This document shows, in pieces, positions 46,267-53,835 of a stretch of DNA of 64,000 nucleotides. A program made the translations under genes and the position numbers. Origin of the DNA: Candidatus Sulfopaludibacter sp. SbA3 (lineage in GTDB: Bacteria; Acidobacteriota; Terriglobia; Bryobacterales; Bryobacteraceae); assembly GCA_945890485.1 (NCBI GenBank), contig CAMDCN010000019.1:93760-157759 (forward strand). The letters run 5' to 3'. Within the stretch, counting starts at the first letter, position 1, and every line of letters starts with the position of its first letter. Under the pieces are notes generated by a model. It saw nothing but the letters and a program-made list of their open reading frames with translations. It ran no database searches and was not told where the DNA came from.

Positions 46267-47327
46267 CCTCTATCTATGCGGCCATCGTCACCGCCGTAGG
46301 CATCGTCCTCTTCCTCCGCAAGGCGTGGCACAACTACACCCGCCTGCCGAAGATCCCCTACGTCTCCGGTCTCGAGTTCCCGTCGCTCACCGTCATCGTC
46401 CCCGCCCGCAACGAGGCCGCCAACATCGCCCGCGCCATCGAAGCCTTCCCGCCCGAAAACGTCATTGTTGTCGACGACGCCTCGACGGACGAAACGGCCA
46501 AGATCGCCGCCGAAGCCGGCGCCCGCGTCATCGCCGCCCCGCCCCTCCCCGCCGGCCACCTCGGCAAGCCCAACGCCTGCATGGCCGGCGCCGCGGCCGC
46601 TGAAACGGACTGGCTCCTCTTCATCGACGCCGACACCTGGTACGCCCGCGTCTTCGCCCCCTGCCTCGTCGAATACGCCGAAGGCAACGAACTCCAGATG
46701 GCGAGTGTCTTCCTCCATCAGCACTGCGAAACGCTGGCCGAAAAGATCCTTCTCCCCTACGCCTTCGCCCTCTACTTCACCGGCGTCAACACCGGCGCGG
46801 TCAACGCCCGCCGACCCACCCAGTGGCTCGCCAACGGCCAGTGCCTCCTCGTCCGCCGCGACGCCTATCAGCGCCTCGGTGGCCACGCCGCCGTGGCCTC
46901 TTCCGTCATCGAAGACGTCGCCCTCGCCAAGCTCGCCGCCGAGCGCAGCATCCACGCCCGCGTCACCCGAGCCGAGCACATGGGCAACGTTCGCATGTAC
47001 GATTCGTTCCAGGCGATCTGGCGCGGCTTCCAGAAGAACTCCTTCCGCTTCCTGCAAATCAACCCCTTCACCGGCCTCCAAGTCGTCATGGCCTCGACGC
47101 TGCTCGCCAGTTGGCTGCCGGTCATTGTATGGCTGCTCAATGACCATCTCTATCGCCAGGCGGCGCTCTTCGCCGTGGTGCCGAGCGTGGTGTTGTTCCC
47201 GTGGTACCGCAGCGCCGCGGCCCTGCTCGCGCCGGTGGCCATTTACGGCTTCCAGGCCATCGCCATCAACGGCATGATCACCACCATCACGGGCCGCAAA
47301 GCGATCTGGAAGGGTCGAGAAGTGTGA
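46263..47327 (+). CDS. Family 2 glycosyltransferase (carotenoid glycosyltransferase-like)
   Basis: A glycosyltransferase of 354 residues. An N-terminal membrane helix (IYAAIVTAVGIVLFLRKAW) precedes the GT-A domain with VIVPARNEAANI, VDDASTDET and the metal-binding DADTW. C-terminal hydrophobic segments follow FQKNSFRFLQ. The topology resembles CrtQ, the glycosyltransferase of staphyloxanthin synthesis. ATG 46263 overlaps the molybdoenzyme stop; the frame upstream to 46071 is inside that gene. It probably glycosylates the carotenoid end group (inference). Confidence 0.86.
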   Translation: MTSIYAAIVTAVGIVLFLRKAWHNYTRLPKIPYVSGLEFPSLTVIVPARNEAANIARAIEAFPPENVIVVDDASTDETAKIAAEAGARVIAAPPLPAGHLGKPNACMAGAAAAETDWLLFIDADTWYARVFAPCLVEYAEGNELQMASVFLHQHCETLAEKILLPYAFALYFTGVNTGAVNARRPTQWLANGQCLLVRRDAYQRLGGHAAVASSVIEDVALAKLAAERSIHARVTRAEHMGNVRMYDSFQAIWRGFQKNSFRFLQINPFTGLQVVMASTLLASWLPVIVWLLNDHLYRQAALFAVVPSVVLFPWYRSAAALLAPVAIYGFQAIAINGMITTITGRKAIWKGREV

Positions 47328-48049
47328 AGCAGTATCCGACGCCCTGGCGTCAGGTCTTCGCGCTGACGCCCCACATCTGGGAGCGCACCCGCTACTCGGT
47401 CCGCAAGTTCACCGAGCAGTCGCTACCCTGCTTGAAGCCGGACCCGCAGATTGAAGGACTCGAAAACCTCCCCGCGAGCCCGGCCTTCATCCTCGCGCCC
47501 AATCATTACCAGCGGTCCGGTCTCTGGATTCTGCATCCATGCAGCGTCATCACGGTCGCCCTCCAGCGCCACTACAATCTGCCGGACCCGCCCATCCGTT
47601 GGGTAGTGACGGCGAACTGGCCGCCCATCCGGTTAGGCCCGTGGCAGATCCCTTCTCCCGGCGACTGGCTGCTCCCGCGCGTGGCGCACGCGTTGCACTG
47701 TTACCCGGTCTCGTTTGCCGGAACGAACCCAGCGTTGACGGCCCGCAGTTACCGGACGCTGCTGAAGGACGCGAAGTTCCTCGACCGGCCTTTAGGCATC
47801 TTCCCGGAAGGCGTAGCCGGAACGGCCTTCCAAATGGCGCCCCCGCTCCCGGGCGTCGAGCGCCTTTTCGTAACACTGGCAAATCTAGGCCTCCCCGTCG
47901 TCCCCTGTGGCATGCACGAGACGGACCGCTTGGTGGTCCGCTTCGGCCCCCCGATCCAACCCGCAGAGATCCAAGCCGCCCCCAACGCCGCCGAACTCAT
48001 CATGGCCCGCATCCGAGCCCAGGTTGCGCCCCGCGCCCCGGCAGCGTAG
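47324..48049 (+). CDS. PlsC-like acyltransferase, degenerate HX4D motif
   Basis: A protein of 241 residues with the lysophospholipid/glycerolipid acyltransferase fold. The conserved FPEG motif is present (GIFPEGVAG), but the catalytic HX4D motif reads HYQRSG, with Gly where Asp is expected. GTG 47324 overlaps the glycosyltransferase stop (GTGA). By position it would acylate the glycosyl carotenoid, as CrtO does in staphyloxanthin synthesis. The lost Asp could mean altered chemistry or reduced activity. Confidence 0.82.
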   Translation: MKQYPTPWRQVFALTPHIWERTRYSVRKFTEQSLPCLKPDPQIEGLENLPASPAFILAPNHYQRSGLWILHPCSVITVALQRHYNLPDPPIRWVVTANWPPIRLGPWQIPSPGDWLLPRVAHALHCYPVSFAGTNPALTARSYRTLLKDAKFLDRPLGIFPEGVAGTAFQMAPPLPGVERLFVTLANLGLPVVPCGMHETDRLVVRFGPPIQPAEIQAAPNAAELIMARIRAQVAPRAPAA

Positions 48050-48064
48050 CCGAACCAGCTCTCT

Positions 48065-48520
48065 CTATTCGCCCTTTAGCTCGCGGAGCGCGTCCACATC
48101 GATCCGGTCCTTCGGCCGGCCTGAGGCCGTCTTGTTGCGCAAGAGGGCGGAGAGGCCGATCACGTGGATAGGCAATCCGTCCATGTCGGCGGCGACCCGC
48201 TGGCCCCACGCTTCGTCGAATTCAACTCCGGAGATCGATGTCATAATGTCAATCCGATAAGGCTCGTGCCCGAGTTGGACGATTTGGTCCGGATGCGAAA
48301 AATCGTCAAGATCCAGAGGAAGGCTTCCGAACCCAAACTGCCGCAAAGCAGCCAAAATCTTTGCCGCGTTCTCCGGAGTGCTGCGCACAAAGAAATCGAC
48401 ATCTGCTGAGTATCGAGAAAAGCCATGCCATGAGACCGCCACGGCTCCTACGATCAGGTACTCAACGCCGTTCGAATTTAAGCACTCGACAAACTGGCGC
48501 AAGTCGCGGTTCAACACCAT
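48065..48520 (-). CDS. Nucleotidyltransferase-fold protein (MNT/AbiEii-like)
   Basis: A protein of 151 residues with a nucleotidyltransferase fold: EYLIVGAVAVSWHG, then the metal pair RYSADVDFFV (DxD) and the third acid in YRIDIMTS. Such small proteins occur with a short partner gene as toxin-antitoxin-like pairs. Its start lies 59 bases inside the upstream small gene. It is convergent with the carotenoid operon, 15 bases apart. Confidence 0.82.
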   Translation of the reverse strand: MVLNRDLRQFVECLNSNGVEYLIVGAVAVSWHGFSRYSADVDFFVRSTPENAAKILAALRQFGFGSLPLDLDDFSHPDQIVQLGHEPYRIDIMTSISGVEFDEAWGQRVAADMDGLPIHVIGLSALLRNKTASGRPKDRIDVDALRELKGE

Positions 48521-48650
48521 CCGGGAAACCCCTTCGCTGAATCTCGAAAAACTCCGCCATCCGCTCCTGCGGACTCATCGCCCGCCGCCGCGCCAACTCC
48601 GCCGCGTCCGCCTCAGCAAAGCTCCGAAACTTCTGCACCACCTTCTCCAT
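48462..48650 (-). CDS. Small protein paired with nucleotidyltransferase
   Basis: A protein of 62 residues, highly charged and helical: MEKVVQKFRSFAEADAAELA, then RRRAMSPQERMAEFFEIQRR. The SPQERMxxF pattern is common in short proteins encoded just before DUF6036/MNT-type nucleotidyltransferases. It overlaps that gene by 59 bases in another frame. A role as its antitoxin or partner is inference. Confidence 0.6.
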   Translation of the reverse strand: MEKVVQKFRSFAEADAAELARRRAMSPQERMAEFFEIQRRGFPDGVEPRLAPVCRVLKFERR

Positions 48651-48679
48651 CTCCCTCAGTCTAGCGACAATAGAAGCAC

Positions 48680-49603
48680 ATGCAAATCGGCATCCTCTAC
48701 GAACACCCCGAGTGGTTCGAACTCCTCTTTAACGAGCTCAACCGCCGCAACCTCCCCTTCACCAAGCTCCCCGCCGACGCGCTCCTCTACGACCCCACCG
48801 CCCCGCCCAACCTCGACCTCGTCGTCAACCGCATGAGCCCCTCCTCCCACCGCCGCGGCCACGGCAACGGTATCTTCCTGGTCCGCGACTATCTCCGCCA
48901 CCTCGAAGAAAACAACATCCCAGTCGTCAACGGCAGCCCCGCTTACGCCGTCGAAATCTCGAAAGCCTGGCAGGTCGACCTCTTCCGCCGCTGCGGCGTC
49001 GGCTACCCGAAAGCCATCGTCGTCAACCATGCCAGCCGCATCCTCGAAGCTGCCCGCGCCCTGACGTTTCCCATCGTCTTCAAGCCCAACGTCGGCGGCA
49101 GCGGCGCCGGCATCGTCCGCTTCGACTCCCTCGACCAACTCGCCGCCGCGACCTTCGACTTCGGCGTCGACGGCACCGCCCTCCTCCAGGAGTTCCTCCC
49201 CGCCCGCGGCCAGTCCATCGTCCGGGTCGAGATCCTCGACGGCGAGTTCCTCTACGCCATCCGCATCTGGCCCGACCTGACGAGCTTCAACCTCTGCCCT
49301 GCCGACATCTGCCAGATGCCCGACGAGATCGCCGCCTGCCCCGTCGACACCCCCGGAAAAAAGAAACTCCGCATCGAGCTCGAGGACCCGTCGCCGGAGG
49401 CGATCGCCGGAGCCTTGGCCTTGGCGAAGGCAGCCCAACTCGACGTCGGCGGCATCGAGTTCCTAGTCGACGACCGCACTGGCCAGATCGCGTACTACGA
49501 CATCAATGCGCTGTCGAACTTCGTCACGGACGCGGTGAACGTCGTCGGCTTCGACCCGACGGCGAAGTTCGTCGACTACCTCGAGCGTCGTTTGCGGCGA
49601 TGA
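48680..49603 (+). CDS. ATP-grasp protein, RimK-like
   Basis: An ATP-grasp enzyme of 307 residues that would ligate a carboxylate to an amine or thiol. The nucleotide loop is FKPNVGGSGAGIVRFD, LLQEFLPA is the hinge and YDINALSNFV carries the Mg-binding Asn. The substrate is not evident. It is followed with ATGA overlap by a short gene family member, which suggests a dedicated partner. It is divergent from the small nucleotidyltransferase-partner gene. Confidence 0.85.
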   Translation: MQIGILYEHPEWFELLFNELNRRNLPFTKLPADALLYDPTAPPNLDLVVNRMSPSSHRRGHGNGIFLVRDYLRHLEENNIPVVNGSPAYAVEISKAWQVDLFRRCGVGYPKAIVVNHASRILEAARALTFPIVFKPNVGGSGAGIVRFDSLDQLAAATFDFGVDGTALLQEFLPARGQSIVRVEILDGEFLYAIRIWPDLTSFNLCPADICQMPDEIAACPVDTPGKKKLRIELEDPSPEAIAGALALAKAAQLDVGGIEFLVDDRTGQIAYYDINALSNFVTDAVNVVGFDPTAKFVDYLERRLRR

Positions 49604-49788
49604 GTCTCGGCATCCTGGTGATCGCGGACAACCACTTCATTGTCCGCGGCCCCTGCCCGACCCCGGACGAGGCCCGCCACCTCGCCCGCCGCTGGACGAT
49701 GATCGAGATAGGCTCCGGAGTCCGCGCCACGGACCCCTATGGCCCATGGCAAGTTTCGACGAAGGAGTTCCGCGAGGACCTCCAATGA
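49600..49788 (+). CDS. Small protein downstream of ATP-grasp, possibly truncated by TGA
   Basis: A protein of 62 residues, MSLGILVIADNHFIVRGPCP onward, with a start overlapping the ATP-grasp stop (ATGA). It ends at TGA 49786-49788 after FREDLQ, but the same frame stays open for 36 more codons of coding-like sequence to 49899 (AIIVEGPPAEPVRQLLNEL). A Trp (TGG) to TGA change would explain this. I recognise no family. It is either a real short protein or a broken gene of about 99 codons. Confidence 0.55.
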   Translation: MSLGILVIADNHFIVRGPCPTPDEARHLARRWTMIEIGSGVRATDPYGPWQVSTKEFREDLQ

Positions 49789-49899
49789 GCCATCATCGTC
49801 GAAGGCCCACCCGCCGAACCCGTCCGCCAACTCCTCAACGAACTCACCGCCCGCGGCGTCCCGATCCAAACTTTACCCGCCCGGCATACGGAAGAGTGA
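49789..49899 (+). pseudogene. In-frame continuation after TGA of the preceding small gene
   Basis: Thirty-six codons in the same frame as 49600-49788, reading AIIVEGPPAEPVRQLLNEL and then TARGVPIQTLPARHTEE, stop at TGA 49897-49899. That stop overlaps the next ATG as TGATG, the style of junction seen at real gene ends in this window. It is therefore likely the original C terminus of the upstream gene. Confidence 0.45.
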
Positions 49900-50090
49900 T
49901 GAAGACGATCCTTCACTCCGTGAACGGACGCACCTTCGAAATCCAGTTCGCCCTGAGGACTGTAGCCTCGCACGACCTGATCCTGGCCTGGCCCTCGAAG
50001 AGGGCGTACGTGTTCCAGCCAGTGCCTCTATCACCGTCGCCAACGCAGATGAAATCGAGACGGCCTTTGCTCAATTGGCTCAGAGAGTGA
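49899..50090 (+). CDS. Short protein, possibly frameshifted
   Basis: Sixty-three codons starting at ATG 49899, MKTILHSVNGRTFEIQFALR onward, coupled by TGATG to the preceding frame. The last third (PSPTQMKSRRPLLNWLRE) looks poor, while another frame over the same bases gives a better coding stretch, ASASITVANADEIETAFAQL to a stop at 50119. A single frameshift would join the two. No family was recognised. Confidence 0.35.
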   Translation: MKTILHSVNGRTFEIQFALRTVASHDLILAWPSKRAYVFQPVPLSPSPTQMKSRRPLLNWLRE

Positions 50091-50257
50091 AGGAACAGCT
50101 GGACCAGTTCACCGAGTGAGAAGATTGAACACCACCGTTTGAACGGTGACCGGGCCGAGAGCTGCCCAAGCCCAGCCGCAATAACCGCCCCCGCCCAAAC
50201 CCCACCCCCGCCCGCGGAGTCCCGACCCAGAATCCAGCCCCGGCGCCCTAACCTCGG

Positions 50258-51076
50258 TCAGTCCTGCAGTGCTTCGCCGGCGACCCGCCGCACTTCTGGG
50301 TCGGTAGCCGGATCGTCTACCAACTTCCCGAGGGTCTCTCGAGCCTGCCTGCGGACCGTCGTACTCATGGTGCCGATCGCGCTGACCGCCGCCATCTGAA
50401 CAGCTTGTTCCCTGTCGCCCAGCGCCTTCATCACGAAGGCTACGATCATCGGTGTCTCGCTGCTGTTCGATGCCACCGCCTGCAAGTTCGCCACTTTCAC
50501 GTTGGCGTTCGTCTCACGCGACAAGTACGCCTCCACGACTCTCAGAACGGCCGGATCGTCTCGCCTCGCTGAGCGCAACAACGCTTGAGCCGCGGATGCC
50601 TTTACCAGCGTGGACGGCCCTGCCCTACGAAGCTCAGCCACCAGCGCGGGCACCGCGGTTTCAGGGATCGAATGGGTTAAGTTCTGCAGAATGCTAATGG
50701 ACGCGCCACTAAGACGCTCATCGGGATCCATGAGGAGTTCAGCGAATTGGGGAACGCTATCTCGCAGTAACTTACCCCCATCGGGGCGACCCGAAATTGC
50801 GAAGTAGACAAACGCAGCCTCGACCGGCAAGTTGCGAATCTGACTCTTCAACGCCAATCGGAGTACCGGCAATGCGTCTTTAATCTCAGATTGACTTGTT
50901 TTGGAGATAGGATCGACAACGGCGAGCAGTCGACTAAGCTCGGGTGGCGCCGTGTCCGGCCTATCTGCCAACCGGGCCTCAAGGAACTGGCGCAGAGCTG
51001 CCGAGGCCTGTTGCCCGTGGCTCTGCGTTAGGGCGAAGAGCAAGAAACAGATCATGGTAGGCAGCGGTCTTGTCAT
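50258..51076 (-). CDS. HEAT-repeat exported protein
   Basis: A protein of 272 residues. ATG 51076 has GGAGGAG directly upstream and gives a signal peptide, MTRPLPTMICFLLFALTQSHG. The rest is a chain of helix pairs of HEAT type, for example AVQMAAVSAIGTMSTTVRRQ and DPEVRRVAGEALQD, which usually serve as protein-binding scaffolds. The longer frame to 51175 is not favoured. It is divergent from the PQQ-propeller gene, with a palindrome between them. No catalytic motif is present. Confidence 0.75.
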   Translation of the reverse strand: MTRPLPTMICFLLFALTQSHGQQASAALRQFLEARLADRPDTAPPELSRLLAVVDPISKTSQSEIKDALPVLRLALKSQIRNLPVEAAFVYFAISGRPDGGKLLRDSVPQFAELLMDPDERLSGASISILQNLTHSIPETAVPALVAELRRAGPSTLVKASAAQALLRSARRDDPAVLRVVEAYLSRETNANVKVANLQAVASNSSETPMIVAFVMKALGDREQAVQMAAVSAIGTMSTTVRRQARETLGKLVDDPATDPEVRRVAGEALQD

Positions 51077-51127
51077 CTCCTCCTCCCTCATCACCAGTCT
51101 ACGATGTCGTCCCCACCCGCCCGCGGC

Positions 51128-51152
51128 GTGCCGGGGCGTCGAGCCCCGGCAC
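51128..51152. repeat. GC-rich palindrome, possible dispersed repeat
   Basis: A perfect 10-base stem GTGCCGGGGC/GCCCCGGCAC with loop GTCGA lies in the divergent gap between the HEAT gene and the PQQ gene. The GGGGC-TCGA-GCCCC core is shared with the palindromes repeated at 62.1-62.8 kb, which suggests one dispersed family. Confidence 0.6.
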
Positions 51153-51183
51153 ACCGCCCTCCCCAAACCCGCCACAATAAAAC

Positions 51184-53823
51184 ATGCCGTTCCTCCTCGC
51201 CCTCCTCCTCTTCGCCAACCCCGAATGGCCCCAATTCCGCGGCCCCGGCTCCACCGGCACCGCCCCCGACGACCCCCGCCTCCCCACCACCTGGTCCCCC
51301 ACCAAAAACGTGGCCTGGGCTACCCCCATCCCCGGCACCGGCTGGTCCTCCCCCGTCGTCGCCGGCAACCTCGTCTTCCTCACCGCCGCCCTCACCCCCG
51401 GCTCCGCCGCCGCCCCCAAACCTGGCCTCTACCTCGGCCCCCTCCCCCCCAAACCCTCCACCGAACACCGCTGGGTCGTCTACGCCCTCGACTTCGACTC
51501 CGGCAAAATCGTCTGGGAACGCGAAGTCCACCGCGGCATCCCGCCCCAGTCCCGCCACGACAAAAACACCTTCGCCGCCGAAACCCCCGTCACCGACGGC
51601 GAACACCTCTACGCCTACTTCGGCAATGTCGGCCTCTTCTGCCTCGACCGCACCGGCAAAATCGTCTGGAAAAAATCCTGGGACCCCGTCGCCACCCGCC
51701 TCGGCTGGGGCACCGCCGCCTCCCCCGTCCTCCACCAGGACCGCGTCTACGTCGTCAACGATAACGACACCAAATCCTACCTCACCGCTCTCGATAAAAA
51801 GACCGGCCAAACCATCTGGACAGTCGACCGCGCCGAAGAGTCCAACTGGGCTACCCCCTACATGTGGCAAAACGCCCAACGCACCGAAATCATCACCCCG
51901 GGCACCAAAAAGGTACGCTCCTACGACCTCGACGGCAAGCTCCTCTGGGAGCTAGGCGGTATGTCCTCCATCACCATTCCCACCCCCTTCGCCGCCCACG
52001 GAATGCTATATATCACTTCCGGATACGTCGCCGACCAGACCCGCCCCTACTTCGTCCTCAAACCCGGTGCCAAAGGCGACATCTCCCTCAAACCCGGCGA
52101 AACCGCCAACGCTCACATCGCCTGGCACCTCCCCCAAGCCGGTCCCTACAACCCCTCCCCCCTCGTCTACGGCGATACCCTCTTCACGCTCCTCGATCGC
52201 GGCTTCCTCACCGCCCATAACGCCAAAACCGGCGCCGAACTCTTCGGCAAACAGCGCATCGACCCCGCCGCCGGCGCCTTCACCGCCTCCCCCTGGGCCT
52301 ATAACGGCAAGGTCTTCGCCGCCAGCGAAGACGGCGACACCTTCGTCATGGCCGCCGCCCCCACCTACCAACTCCTCCACAAGAACTCCCTCAACGAGAT
52401 GATCATGGCCACCCCCGCCATCGCCCGCGGCAGCCTCTTCATCCGTACCCACTCCAAGCTCTACCGCATCACCAACCAACCCACCGCCTGGGACCGTTTC
52501 CGCGGCCCCAACGGTGCCGGCGTCGCCGAAACCGGCGCCCTCCCCGCCGACTTCGGCCCCGGCAAAAACAACCTTTGGAAGGTCGCCCTCCCCCCCGGCC
52601 ACTCCTCCCCCATCGTCGTCGATGGCCGCATCCTCCTCACCGCCTTTGAAGGCGATCAACTCCTCACCATCGCCCTCGACCAGCGCTCCGGCCAAACCCT
52701 CTGGCGTCAACCCGCCCCGCGTCCGCGGAAGGAGCCGCTCGACAAGCGCAACTCCCCCGCCTCCCCCTCGCCCGTCAGCGACGGCGAGCGCGTCTACGTC
52801 TTCTTCCCGGACTACGGCCTCCTTGCCTACTCGCTCTCCGGCCAGCTCCAGTGGAGCGTCCCCCTCGGGCCCTTCGACAACGCCTACGGCATGGGCGCCT
52901 CGCCCATCCTCGCCGGCGACAAAGTCGTCCTCGTCTGCGACCAGAACCGCAACTCCTTCGCCGTCGCCTTCGACCGCGCCTCCGGCAAACAGCGTTGGCG
53001 CACCCCGCGCCCGGAGGCCCTCTCCGGCCACTCGACGCCGGTCGTCTACCAGCCGCCGCAAGGCCCGGCCCAGATCGTCGCCCCCGGCTCCTTTCGCATG
53101 GATACGTACTCGGAAGAAGACGGCCGCGTTCTCTGGAGCACCGGCGGCCTCGCCAGCGAGATGAAGTCCGTCCCCGTCCTCGCCGCCGACGGGACTATCT
53201 TCATCAACGGCTATAACATCCCCGATAACGATCCCGGCAAGCAGATACAACTCCCGACTTACCCCGAGGCAGTAACTAAGTACGACGCGAACAAGAACGG
53301 GAAGCTCGACTTCGCCGAACTTACTGACGAGAAGGCGCGTAAGTACTTCGACTATCTCGATTTCGATAAGGACAAAGCGCTCGACGCGGACGAATGGAAG
53401 TCCTTCGCCCTCACCCTGTCCGCTGAGAACGGCCTGCTCGCCGTCGAAGCCGGTACCGGCCGCGTGAAATGGAAGTACCACCGCGGCATCCCGCAGCTCC
53501 CCTCGACGCTCCTCTACCAGGACGTCCTCTACATGATCACCGACAGCGGCATCCTCACCACCCTCCGCCCCTCCACCGGCGAGGTTCTGAAGCAGGGCCG
53601 CATCCGCGGCTCGGCCGACAATTACTACGCCGCCCCCGTCGCCTCCGACGGCAAGGTCTTCTTCGCCAGCAAGAGCGGAGTCCTCACGGTGCTCAAAGCG
53701 GGCGGCGAGCAGGAACCGTTGGCGCAGATCGAGCTCGACGACGAGATCTACGCCACCCCCGCCATCGCCAACGGCCGGCTCTACGTCCGCACCCGCAGCG
53801 CGCTTTACGCCTTCGGCTCCTGA
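51184..53823 (+). CDS. PQQ-like beta-propeller protein with EF-hand segment
   Basis: An exported protein of 879 residues. A short signal peptide (MPFLLALLLFA) leads into two propeller regions, each opened by a W-x-x-FRGP motif (WPQFRGPGSTG near residue 14, WDRFRGPNGAG near residue 437). Blades repeat W-type closures such as GQTIWTVDR, GQTLWRQP and GRVKWKYHR. Between blades in the last third is an EF-hand pair, DANKNGKLDFAEL and DFDKDKALDADEW, for calcium. The PQQ-like (BamB/quinoprotein) fold is certain; catalytic PQQ ligands are not obvious. It precedes the Gfo/Idh gene by 12 bases. Confidence 0.88.
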   Translation: MPFLLALLLFANPEWPQFRGPGSTGTAPDDPRLPTTWSPTKNVAWATPIPGTGWSSPVVAGNLVFLTAALTPGSAAAPKPGLYLGPLPPKPSTEHRWVVYALDFDSGKIVWEREVHRGIPPQSRHDKNTFAAETPVTDGEHLYAYFGNVGLFCLDRTGKIVWKKSWDPVATRLGWGTAASPVLHQDRVYVVNDNDTKSYLTALDKKTGQTIWTVDRAEESNWATPYMWQNAQRTEIITPGTKKVRSYDLDGKLLWELGGMSSITIPTPFAAHGMLYITSGYVADQTRPYFVLKPGAKGDISLKPGETANAHIAWHLPQAGPYNPSPLVYGDTLFTLLDRGFLTAHNAKTGAELFGKQRIDPAAGAFTASPWAYNGKVFAASEDGDTFVMAAAPTYQLLHKNSLNEMIMATPAIARGSLFIRTHSKLYRITNQPTAWDRFRGPNGAGVAETGALPADFGPGKNNLWKVALPPGHSSPIVVDGRILLTAFEGDQLLTIALDQRSGQTLWRQPAPRPRKEPLDKRNSPASPSPVSDGERVYVFFPDYGLLAYSLSGQLQWSVPLGPFDNAYGMGASPILAGDKVVLVCDQNRNSFAVAFDRASGKQRWRTPRPEALSGHSTPVVYQPPQGPAQIVAPGSFRMDTYSEEDGRVLWSTGGLASEMKSVPVLAADGTIFINGYNIPDNDPGKQIQLPTYPEAVTKYDANKNGKLDFAELTDEKARKYFDYLDFDKDKALDADEWKSFALTLSAENGLLAVEAGTGRVKWKYHRGIPQLPSTLLYQDVLYMITDSGILTTLRPSTGEVLKQGRIRGSADNYYAAPVASDGKVFFASKSGVLTVLKAGGEQEPLAQIELDDEIYATPAIANGRLYVRTRSALYAFGS

Positions 53824-53835
53824 TATCATCCGGCC

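Noticed and set aside
45960..47147. Minus-strand open frame of 395 codons
   Set aside because: It is opposite the molybdoenzyme and glycosyltransferase genes, both of which show family motifs; Gly/Glu/Asp-rich antisense shadow.
49786..49788. TGA as selenocysteine
   Set aside because: No SECIS-like stem-loop was recognised just after the codon, and a Trp to stop change or simple truncation is more economical.
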